A DNA stretch of 64,000 nt from Juglans regia (Eukaryota; Streptophyta; Magnoliopsida; Fagales; Juglandaceae): contig NC_049905.1 in the NCBI RefSeq assembly GCF_001411555.2, positions 11,065,053-11,129,052 on the forward strand. The letters are read 5' to 3'. Shown in pieces: positions 22,201-28,981 of this stretch. Under the pieces are notes generated by a model that made no database searches, was not told the origin of the DNA, and worked only from the letters and a program-made list of their open reading frames with translations. How positions within the stretch are numbered: position 1 is the first letter of the stretch; each line of letters starts with the position of its first letter. Both the position numbers and the translations under genes were made by a program.

Positions 22201-24778
22201 AAACAGGAAAATAAATCTTTAGACCATACACAGGATTTTTTTTTTATATAAGTAGCATAGAGGAAGATAAACATTATATAGCGATCCCAAGCATACAATC
22301 TAAGCAAGTTGTTTGCCATGTTGGAATGGCCCAAGTCGGAATGTCAATATTGTAGACACAGGAAATTATAAGCCAGAAGGTTAGGAAGTTTATATATGAG
22401 CAAACAACATACAGTTTCTAATTTTTACTTTTACCTGCTACAAAGTTATTTAGTGCCTCTCATTTCAATTCTTTAATCACTTTTGCTTAAGAGTTACATG
22501 GTGATTGGTCAAATGCATTAATTAACTTAAAAATTACAAGAATATGAGAATATTCACTAAATTATAATAAAAGGGATTGGAATGTATATGGTCGAAAGGT
22601 TGAGAAAAAACCTATGTGGCAGGATTTACCAGGTATAATTTGACGAAAACCGACACTTCAATACCATATACAGCTTCTGATTTACAATTCTAAACAGGTA
22701 CATAAAACAAGGCTATGAGAGGAATTCACACATCAAGAAATCGTATACATATTATAATTACATGTACCTAATATAAAAAAGCATTCACCCTCTCGAGTAC
22801 AATTTCATAATATTGTGCTTAACAAGTTTCATGCGTGTTAGTCAACGATATATACCAATGCAGAGTGTAACAATAGCAACAAAGCTAATTCTGAATCCAG
22901 ACCTCTTAGATGTAGAAATGGCAAAAGCATGTATACAATGAAGACATAGTGATTGGCATCATATACCATTTATAGCATAGCAAACCAGTGGATACAGTTA
23001 GAGCATTCTAAGTAAATAACCACCTTTGTCTCTTACAACAACTGCCACATGTCTCATCAAGATTGTTTCTTTCACACCCAGGTGGCGATGAAGGGACAGA
23101 ATCAGCAATTGGGGTGCAGATATCTTTACTTGCAATTATTGCAGAAGCATCAGAATCCATATCCACTGCCTTTCTTTTTCTATTTAAAGTTATTAATTCC
23201 TGATACTTTTCCAAATTACTGTCAAGTGTCTTCTCATTAAATGCGGTCAACTTCGTTGTTTGCAGTTTCTCCTCTACAGAGCCATCCACCAGTAAATTTT
23301 CACGATCATTAATCATCTCTCTGACCAAGACATCATAGGATGACTGCTGAGAATCACCACTCTTAGAAACATCCATGCCATCTCCATCTAAAGACATGCT
23401 AGTTAAGTCCACAGAAATATGCCTGTGACTTGGGTGGGACGATTCTACTGCCCTGTTATCTTCTAATGTTTCATTTAAGAATTTATGCACATTAGAATCT
23501 GATCTCACCAATGCCGTGTCACAAGATCTCCCAACAGATTCTTCTCTCAGTTCCTGCTCTCTCTTTTCACTGCACTCATCAACTCCATCAACTTCACCCC
23601 CACGATTACCGCTACCTCCCTGGGAGGACTTATCCAGCCTATTCCACTCCTCGTGATTTGCTACAAGACAATCAGAAAGTGTAAGAATAATCAAGATAAC
23701 TGATTAAACTTTCCCCTCAAAACAATCTATTTGCAAACAACAGGTCTACCATAAGAGAACTAGTATTTGAGAAGTGTTAGGTCTACACACAAAGAAGTTT
23801 ACATGTTGATGTGGCTTAATGTAATACTTAGATAAAATTTATAATAAAAAAAGCTTTACAATCTAATGGATCATATTAAACCGCGCCAACATGTAAAATT
23901 CTTTGTGTAAGATTGTGTGTAGACCAATCATTTCTCCTAGTATTTATAATCACTGCATAAACTAATTGTCCATTCTTACCACAAAAGTTGCAAAGCATTA
24001 TAGCTTCAAGCTGTTGCTTCCATCCCACTAACGGCTGGAATTTGTGGGACATTTTCTCCCACAAAAGAGTATGACTTTACAACACCAAGTAACAAAAAAG
24101 AAAATTAAAGAAGGGGAAAAAGAAATCTCAGTTACCTGCTGCTGTAACTTTCTTTGATTGTTTTTTAAACAATGCCCTATAAGCACGAGCATCCATTCTC
24201 CTATTTTTTGCAGGTTCAGATTTCAAATCCTTTTTTTCACTTTTTCCAATCTCTTTAGTTTCCAGCGTCAACAGTTTCACACGCTTTTCCTTTTTCTGCT
24301 TAATATCTCTTAACCTCAAGCTTTTATCGGAGTTTTTTGATCCAGAAGAACCTGACAAGGAGATCTTCTTACTCCTCTCAGCCCCTCTCAAAGGACTTGT
24401 CATCCCCTTATTCTCAATTCTCTCAGATTTCCTCTTGATTGAAGGAGGACTTGCCATCCCCTTATTCTCAATTCTCTCAGATCTCCTCTTGATTGAAGGA
24501 GGACTTGGCGTCCCCTTATTTTCAATTCTCTCAGATTTCCTCTTAATTGAAGGAGTAGTTGGCATCTGCTTATCAAGACGCTCTGATTTTCGAGTACTTT
24601 GAGGGCTTGGAATCATCTTGCTCTTCAATGATGCTTCTCTAGTAGACCTTCTCAAACCAGATGTATCTATTGTTGTGGAGCCCGAGGTACTCGATTCTTT
24701 GCCAACGCTGTGCCTCCCTTTGGAACTGTTACTGTCATTATCCTTAATTTTGCAACTAGATTGAGCATCATTTGCCAT
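1..24778 (-). CDS. MOM1: MOM1-like chromatin silencing protein (PHD, chromodomains, degenerate SNF2 helicase), 3' end outside window
   Basis: This is the host gene of the window. Coding exons in transcript order are 24778-24136, 23660-23024, 22169-22085, 19408-19263, 19048-18852, 18752-18622, 17754-17503, 8874-8725, 7936-7682, 7361-7221, 7094-6786, 6142-5969, 4709-3794, 3630-3425, 3303-3199 and 1240-1. All junctions are GT-AG and every splice phase fits, giving 5587 coding bases (about 1862 codons) before the window ends. The order is basic N-terminus, PHD finger, chromodomain-like segments, SNF2 ATPase lobes with a DEC-type motif II but no GKT loop, then a helical and coiled-coil tail. This matches the plant MOM1 family, CHD3-derived nuclear proteins that keep transposons silent without requiring loss of DNA methylation. 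The CMM2 dimer motif should lie past the left edge. Boundaries come from reading the sequence, not transcripts. Introns are rich in transposons. The main alternative is a close CHD3 paralogue, but the lost Walker A favours MOM1. Confidence 0.87.
1241..3198. other. MOM1 intron 15, no gene
   Basis: A 1.96-kb intron. It holds a (GA)n stretch near 1299, a Stowaway-like terminus near 1573 (CTCCCTCCATCCC) without a convincing partner end, a (TA)n run at 2027-2042 with an AAAAT-type repeat after it, and AT-rich sequence. The reading frames seen here are short and look accidental. Confidence 0.6.
3199..3630 (-). CDS. MOM1: MOM1 exons 14-15
   Basis: Exons 3630-3425 (phase 1 to 0) and 3303-3199 (phase 0) encode about 104 residues, including [18 protein letters not shown] and [18 protein letters not shown]. 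The second piece joins [11 protein letters not shown] of the last exon across an intron of about 1.96 kb. Both are helical, polar segments typical of the part of MOM1 that follows the helicase domain. I know of no catalytic role for them. Confidence 0.82.
3794..4709 (-). CDS. MOM1: MOM1 exon 13 (second helicase lobe and linker)
   Basis: This 916-base exon (acceptor at 4711-4710, donor at 3793-3792) starts in phase 0 and ends in phase 1. It reads through the C-terminal helicase lobe, with [32 protein letters not shown] and [14 protein letters not shown] corresponding to motifs IV-VI. The usual QAxxRxxRIGQ motif is replaced by [12 protein letters not shown], another sign of decay of the enzyme. 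The rest, about 170 residues, is a linker that becomes Lys/Arg-rich near its end. Confidence 0.86.
4710..5968. other. MOM1 intron 12, no gene or mobile element recognised
   Basis: AT-rich intronic sequence between exons 12 and 13. I saw no inverted-repeat element, tail or target duplication and no supported reading frame. Confidence 0.6.
5969..8874 (-). CDS. MOM1: MOM1 exons 8-12 (degenerate SNF2 ATPase domain)
   Basis: Exons 8874-8725, 7936-7682, 7361-7221, 7094-6786 and 6142-5969 are all phase 0. The segment reads AVVIDDQ then [14 protein letters not shown] where active SNF2 proteins have the GxGKT loop, so the ATP-binding lysine is absent. Later motifs remain visible: [11 protein letters not shown] (motif Ia-like), VIVDECQ (motif II-like), RLLVVNGQL where active enzymes have LTGTP-like sequence, YWVPARLS, and CCDHPYIV before the second lobe. 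MOM1 proteins are known to keep a helicase-like fold without needing ATPase activity, which fits. The 8.6-kb intron upstream of exon 8 holds the LINE and SINE. Confidence 0.86.
6434..6600. repeat. 85-bp tandem duplication in MOM1 intron 11
   Basis: The sequence starting AAAAGTCAAATTACTAATTA at 6434 begins again at 6519, and the two copies stay aligned over about 80 bases with scattered substitutions. It lies between exons 11 and 12 and has no coding content. Confidence 0.7.
9126..9362 (+). mobile_element. tRNA-derived SINE with 12-bp target duplication
   Basis: A Pol III promoter is visible: box A TGGCTCAAGTGG at 9139-9150 and box B GATTCAAATCC at 9194-9204, about 45 bases apart. The element ends in an A-rich tail (9349-9359). 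It is flanked by a perfect 12-bp direct repeat, ATTGAGCCTTTA, at 9114-9125 and 9363-9374. The body of about 237 bp with a tRNA-like head is standard for plant SINEs. SINEs do not encode proteins and move with LINE machinery, and a broken LINE lies just downstream. It is in MOM1 intron 7, antisense to the gene. Confidence 0.9.
9671..11660 (+). pseudogene. LINE ORF1 (gag-like) pseudogene
   Basis: Starts [12 protein letters not shown] at 9671. It shifts frame around 9890-9970 and continues as [19 protein letters not shown], typical of the plant LINE ORF1 N-terminal domain, followed by a Pro-rich, Ala/Ser-rich low-complexity region that is much more GC-rich than its surroundings (10450-11200). 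Later segments continue in another frame (11025-11670). An 18-base G tract at 11615-11632 near its end is probably the source of one frameshift. ORF1 proteins bind element RNA. I cannot place a zinc knuckle with confidence. Confidence 0.7.
11679..15412 (+). pseudogene. LINE ORF2 pseudogene (endonuclease, reverse transcriptase, zf-RVT)
   Basis: The endonuclease start [11 protein letters not shown] is at 11679 and is broken within a few codons. The LQETK motif follows in another frame at about 11780 and is split from LETISRQ by a MITE at 11797-12016. The next segment includes [23 protein letters not shown] and a [12 protein letters not shown] end. The reverse transcriptase has [37 protein letters not shown] and FADDT, the catalytic box. 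A C-terminal zf-RVT segment has CxxC and HLLLHC at about 15200-15250. There are at least six in-frame stops or frameshifts, and a 39-bp tandem duplication at 14149-14226. It copied element RNA into DNA when active and is dead now. Confidence 0.88.
11797..12016. mobile_element. Tourist-type MITE inserted in the LINE endonuclease
   Basis: A 220-bp element with inverted termini starting GGGCATGTTTGAAGGGTGAG and, on the other strand, GGGTAGGTTTGGAGGGTGGG. It is flanked by TAA at 11794-11796 and 12017-12019. Removing it with one TAA rejoins the codons for E-T-K-L-E-T in the LINE endonuclease, so the insertion came after the LINE was in place. TAA/TTA duplications and GGG termini point to the PIF/Harbinger (Tourist) class. 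Confidence 0.88.
15656..15931. repeat. Truncated Tourist MITE beside the LINE tail
   Basis: The internal AT-rich body (with ACTTTTTCAAATCTC-type sequence) and one terminus ending ACCAAACAAGACCC match the Tourist family elsewhere in the window. The left terminus is missing where the LINE A-tail begins, so either the LINE inserted into it or it was deleted. Confidence 0.65.
16041..16390 (+). pseudogene. Tandemly duplicated LINE reverse-transcriptase fragment
   Basis: Two copies with a period of 183 bp (CTCATTCTTG at 16041 and 16224) each carry a remnant of the reverse-transcriptase region corresponding to the AYDHVNW and RRCGFGGKW parts of the LINE at 13640-13730. Both copies are broken. This is separate from the LINE body, which ends near 15655. 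Confidence 0.7.
16585..16804. mobile_element. Tourist MITE, complete, TTA duplication
   Basis: A 220-bp copy with ends GGGTAGGTTTGG and CCAAACCTGCCC, flanked by TTA at 16582-16584 and 16805-16807. It has nearly the same structure as the copy at 11797-12016. It lies in MOM1 intron 7. Confidence 0.88.
16969..17351. mobile_element. Tourist MITE, longer composite copy
   Basis: Terminal GGCCTTGTTTGG and the complementary end CCCAAACATGCCC enclose about 383 bp of the family's AT-rich body. The flanks are TAA on the left and TGA on the right, an imperfect duplication. It is 150 bp from MOM1 exon 7. Confidence 0.75.
17503..18752 (-). CDS. MOM1: MOM1 exons 6-7 (two chromodomain-like segments)
   Basis: Exon 18752-18622 encodes [18 protein letters not shown] and exon 17754-17503 encodes [18 protein letters not shown]. 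Each has the chromodomain pattern of a basic strand, an aromatic and a W-x-x-E or W-V-S-E turn. Paired chromodomains before a SNF2 domain are the CHD3-type layout from which MOM1 is thought to derive. The second segment keeps more of the family pattern. The exon joint is phase 0. A Tourist MITE (18110-18311) and a palindromic repeat lie in the intron between them. Confidence 0.84.
17950..18092. repeat. Palindromic MITE-like element in MOM1 intron 6
   Basis: The ends resemble each other in inverted orientation (GCCTACAGTGTGCAAGCCC and the complement of GAGCTTGCACAACCTAGGC). The centre contains a second inverted repeat around GGAACCCACATGAAAAA and its near-complement. The whole could fold into one hairpin. 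I could not fix a target duplication, so the limits are approximate. Confidence 0.6.
18110..18311. mobile_element. Tourist MITE, TAA duplication
   Basis: A 202-bp copy with ends GGTTGGATTTGG and CAAACTGAGCC, with TAA at 18107-18109 and 18312-18314. Its body, with TTTGAAAAAGTTGAATTGTT, is shared with the other copies. It lies between the two chromodomain exons of MOM1. Confidence 0.82.
18852..22169 (-). CDS. MOM1: MOM1 exons 3-5 (PHD finger)
   Basis: Three exons, 22169-22085, 19408-19263 and 19048-18852, encode about residues 427-569. The PHD finger is split by the last intron: the first exon part ends KLGGKLL and the next begins [15 protein letters not shown], followed by WHCISC. The Cys4-His-Cys3 ligands can all be seen. 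PHD fingers of this CHD3-related class usually read histone H3 tails, and that role here is inference. The 2.7-kb intron between the first two exons contains a TRIM retrotransposon and a (GA)n/(GT)n microsatellite. Splice phases are 2-0, 0-2 and 2-1. Confidence 0.85.
20551..20590. repeat. (GA)n/(GT)n microsatellite
   Basis: A GA run followed directly by a GT run, in MOM1 intron 3. Confidence 0.85.
20700..21136 (-). mobile_element. TRIM retrotransposon (terminal repeats about 172 bp) in MOM1 intron 3
   Basis: Two direct repeats, 20700-20871 and 20964-21136, are about 90 percent alike by eye and run TG...CA. On the minus strand the right copy is the 5' LTR. It is followed by ATTGGTATCAGAGCC-type primer-binding sequence (TGGTATCAGAGCC at 20961-20949, matching the initiator Met-tRNA 3' end). 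The left LTR is preceded by a polypurine stretch (rc of TCTACCCCC, 20873-20881). The internal region is only 92 bp and codes for nothing. The flanks (AGAGT and AGAAG) are not a clean duplication. It lies in the same direction as MOM1. Confidence 0.88.
23024..23660 (-). CDS. MOM1: MOM1 exon 2 (acidic, low-complexity linker)
   Basis: Acceptor AG at 23662-23661 and donor GT at 23023-23022. It joins the first coding exon in phase 1 and reads [11 protein letters not shown] onward for about 212 residues. The segment is polar and Ser/Asp/Glu-rich with no domain I recognise. It ends in a Cys/Arg-rich stretch with the core CGSCCKRQR, which may be a basic nuclear signal. It lies between the basic N-terminus and the PHD finger. 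Confidence 0.8.
23769..23936. mobile_element. Mutator-type MITE with perfect 9-bp duplication
   Basis: A 168-bp element whose ends read GAGAAGTGTTAGGTCTACAC and, on the other strand, GAGAAATGATTGGTCTACAC. CTAGTATTT is present at 23760-23768 and again at 23937-23945. A 9-bp duplication with GAGAAAT-like ends fits a small non-autonomous Mutator-like element. It lies in the first coding intron of MOM1. Confidence 0.85.
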
Positions 24779-24786
24779 CCCTTCGG
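24136..24786 (-). CDS. MOM1: MOM1 exon with start codon; basic N-terminus with 18-residue repeats
   Basis: The acceptor is at 24787-24788 and the ATG is at 24778-24776, eight bases into the exon. A longer upstream reading is possible only by ignoring the acceptor, so I chose this start. The exon encodes about 214 residues rich in Ser, Lys and Arg. Three in-register 54-bp repeats (24404 to about 24565) give 18-residue units centred on SERIENKG, and a fourth, more diverged unit with the core RKSERLDK lies on the N-terminal side. The segment is probably disordered and nuclear. The donor GT is at 24135-24134 and the exon ends in phase 1, matching the next exon at 23660. Confidence 0.82.
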
Positions 24787-27700
24787 CTGTAAACGGCAAA
24801 CGGGAGAATTAATGGCTACAAATCCATGATCAACATATCCAATCAGTATTTCACATTAGTTCACAATTCTGAATAAAAAGAATGCCACAGAATGAATGAG
24901 AATCTCCCTCCAACAAGAATAAATTTCAAGCACACATTCCAATGGATGCTCAAACAGCCTTCTACATGTCACCATAGAATCAATTACAACATTCTACTAG
25001 ATTTTGAGATTTGTTTAAAGTTCTAAGGAATACAAGATGTATATGCATCATCTAACAGCTAATTCAGCACCACTGAATATACCCTCAATGTTTCTTCACA
25101 AGTCTGGTCCCATGATGCCTCTCCACAATGTTGCTTCCCAGGGACCATGGGAAAATGTGCCAAAGGAAGAACTAATCAGCTACAAATATATATTGAGCAT
25201 GCTTTTTTGACTCAAGTGCAAAAGCAGGTGTAAAATATTCTTCTCGTGAGAAGAAACATATAGCAACTTCCAGCTTTACGTGAGATTAAAAAATGGAAGC
25301 AGGTGACTTCTTCTAAGCATAGGAATACTTAATGCTACTAGGCATGTGAGAAGACCCCTTCTTTAGACAATTATTCCATTATTAAGCCATAGTCATACCC
25401 CAAAGGAAGAACTAGCGTTTAGATCGCCTACCAAAGTTACTCAAGCCATGAAGGGAATTTGAAGAAACAATTTTCAACATTAGGATGATGACACAGGACA
25501 CCTTCAATTACAAGCGTGGGGAAAATGAATGTACAAAAAAATGAAATTACGATGCCGAGGATAAAAATGATAGTTTTTTTGTAAGTGAAGGTCAAAAGAA
25601 GCAACTCACACTAAATGACCACGGAAAAAAAAGGGCAAAAACAAGTGAATGTTTACTCACTGGTACTATTAGAAACGTCCTGCTTCTATGGCATTAAGTT
25701 GGAGAGAGAGTTCACAGACTCCTATTTTTTTAAGGAAGTGACAGGAAAAAATATTCATTTTGAGAACCCCATAATTGACTGTCCTTCTCTTTCTTGGAAG
25801 AATACCAGGAGAAAACTAAAATGAAATCATTCTTAATCAATTCTTCAGTCTTTCTTTCATTCCCCATAAGAACCAAATGGAACCTAAAACTTTTGCCAAA
25901 GATACCAAACATAAACATATTCCGGCCTTTTCAAACACTCTTTCCAAACCAAATTGGACCTAAAGGCTTTCTAACACATAATGAGAGCAACATTGATTAT
26001 TCACCAGCTATAAAAATAAAGATCCAAGTTACTGCCCCTAACACCTGAGGTGATACTATCTATGCTAACCATCTATTATACATTTGTCTACATTTCTTTT
26101 TTCTCCAGAAATGAAACTTGTCATCGTCCAGCATAAGCAATCTCTCAACATACCCATAACACTTATCGTGTCACTGCAACATCATTATGTTCAGAAGACC
26201 AGCTAACTGTAGTGGTAAAACCTTATACTGCTGGATCACCTTAATGGAATTTCTAGAGGTACAACTCCAAGTTTAAATTATACAGAATTAACTTCAACGT
26301 AAAGAAATGATCTCAACCAAACCAACTGATACGTAAAAGAGTACAAAAGGCCAAAACCAAGCATGCTTCTTTCACATTCAATAAAAGGCTCAAAATAGAT
26401 CTCAATCACACAATGTCACAGCTCTGAAACCAGGAAACCCTAATTTATTTCCCACAAACAACAACAGGCAAGCAGATCAACATGAATTATTTACCCACAT
26501 TTTTAATTACACAATCATGAAGAATCCTGACCAAAGCCCTAACTACCAAGTAAGAACAAATTTCAGTTTGATACAGTTCCATTGCAGAGCACAGGCAAAC
26601 TTAAGAAATGCGAGAAACTAACTAACCCGCATAAAAATTTCGGTGTTGAACTAATTTCCAAGGGGGGAAAAAAGTTGAGAAGCTTTCTTAGATACTGCTT
26701 AGTTGAGTATCTTCATGCACAAGCGACGAAATTTCCCAAGAGAACAACGAGAAATGAAAAAAAAAAAAAAAAACGAATGAAAAAGTTGATGCGTTATGTG
26801 GCGAGTGAATGGTATATAATATTTATATATATATATATATGTATGAAAAATGCTACAGAGCCCGAAGAACTTTACCGATCAAATTGACCGACGGAAATTT
26901 CAAGCCACCTGGGTATTTAAAAAAAAAATTAAAACCAAAAGGTTAGCCCTGTTTTCTCAGCAAAGAAACAGAGCGCTAATAGTAGATCTGAGATTCAGAC
27001 CTCAAAAAGAAGCGAGATTTCCTCCGATTCACTGGAATAAAAAAATAAAAAGAGAAACTTCCCAAAATTTAGGTATTCGTTTGGTAGTGGAAGAGATAAG
27101 TTTTAATTAAATAGATTAAAATATTATTTTTTAATATTATTATTATTTTAAAATTTAAAAAAAATTAAATTATTTATTATATTTTAATTAAAAATTTAAA
27201 AAATTTATAATTATAAAATAAAATAAAATAAGTCGAGATTATTTTTTAATTTAAATGAAATTTCGTTTATTTTTATAGATGAATTGAGATTAAAATTAAA
27301 AATTAAATAAAATATTATTAAAATATATTTTTTTAATATTATTTTTATTTTAAAATTTAAAAAAATTAAATTATTTATTTTATATAAAAATTTTAAAAAA
27401 TTATAATAATTAAATAATATAAAATAATATAAGTTAAGAGGAGCGAAAAAAAACGAGTTCTAATTCCGAAATTAAGGTCATTTGTTTCGTGACTATTTTG
27501 GCCTTGTATTAAAGGACGAAATTACCCTTGATTACTTTGTCGTATATGTTTTCATTTGACGCCGAGGCTTAACAATCTTTAAAATCTCAATCGACTTTCC
27601 CGCCATTCGAGACGCGAATCGCTTTTTTTGTTCCTTTCTAGGCCGATACGTGTCCATAATCATTATTACATCAAAGAAAAATGATGCATTAACTTAATTA

Positions 27701-28315
27701 TTAAAAAAATATTTTTAAATGAGTTTGTCAATTTTTTTAAAATTTTTAAAATAATTTAAAAAATATTTAAGAAATCACAAAAATAAAAATATATTTGTAT
27801 TTTTTGATAGAAACTCATGGACCACCTCGGTGGCCCAGGCACTCCCCTACAATTGATTGTCCATACATCTTTATAAAAATAAATATTAAAAAGTTTTATT
27901 TAAATAATCTTTTAACTTATCTCTTTAATTTTAAAATTTTTTATTTTTCTTAAAATATATTATTATTCAAATTTTTCTCTTTCCATTTTTAGCCCTGCCA
28001 CTTGGCCCCTCCCATCCAGACAGGTGGCAAATTGGCCTATGCCCATCTGGCCACTCCATGAGACAAGAGAGAGTGAGATCGAGAGATTGGCGACTGTGAG
28101 GTGGAAAGAGAGAGAGAAATAGGGGTTAAGAAGAGAATATTTTACCTTAAACAGAACGACATCATTTCATGCTAATGGGGTGTCATATTTGCTCATAATG
28201 TAGATGATTTGATTTTGCAATTCAAGAAACAACATGTTAAAAAGGTTCACAATTTTATCAAATGCAATTTAGTGATACCTAAAGAAACTGTAATTAAATC
28301 AGGTATAGTAGAATG
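24787..28315 (-). promoter_or_regulatory. MOM1 5' region: leader intron, probable 5'UTR exon and promoter
   Basis: The start-codon exon has an acceptor eight bases before the ATG, so at least one untranslated exon must lie upstream. A plausible donor (rc GCGG|GTTAGT) is at 26626-26625, which would put a leader exon at about 26627-26950. The coordinates are a guess. Beyond it lie AT-rich Tourist MITE relics (27070-27430) and unremarkable sequence with no reading frame I can support. At 27820-27850 a short sequence resembles the end of the repeat at 49830-50082. Confidence 0.35.
27070..27430. repeat. Two decayed Tourist MITE copies upstream of MOM1
   Basis: AT-rich sequence with the family's characteristic body, seen twice (about 27073-27250 and 27262-27430). 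The ends are eroded (GGTATTCGTTTGG is recognisable at 27071) and no duplications remain. Confidence 0.6.
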
Positions 28316-28981
28316 TAGGGCTGAGCTCCGACTCCGACGGAGTCGAAGTTGTCAATTCTAAACTCCAACTCCGACTCCGAACAGAATCGAAGTCTGACTC
28401 CGATCAGAGGTCAAAACTCTGAGCTCCAATCGAAACTCCGGATGAAGGTTGAAGCTCCGACCGTCTATTGGGCTAAATGAATGCCCTTTTTCGACTTTTG
28501 GGCTCAACAAAGCCCAAGTACGAACATGTAAAAAAAAATTAAAAAGATTAAATAAAAAAAAAGACTTAAATACAATAGTTTTAAAATTAAATAACATATA
28601 TGATGTAGCCATAAGTTATAACAGTCTCATTTATAACGTAATAACAATATTGACTTAGTTTTGAAAGATAACTACATAAATATTAAACATGGATTTCACT
28701 CAAATCTCAATAATCCATTGGTCATGTCTGAAATGAAAATAAAAAATTGCAATCAATAAATGAAAAAATTGATAATAAAAAATTGAACACGATAAAAATA
28801 AAATTTCATTCTTACCAAGAAAGGGGGTTCTCCATAATCCATAGTTTCTCAACTCCATCTCAACTCTCAAGCCATCTATCTCAAACTCTCAATCCTCAGT
28901 AATTATGTTAGAGTTCACAATTAGGTCTATAAAATCATAAAAGGTAGAAGTTAGAAACATTAAAAATAATTAAATAATCAT

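Noticed and set aside
23990..24032. Possible extra MOM1 exon ([15 protein letters not shown]) with good GTAAG donor
   Set aside because: No acceptor gives a phase that fits the phase-1 end of the first coding exon without a stop, whereas the exon at 23660 fits directly.
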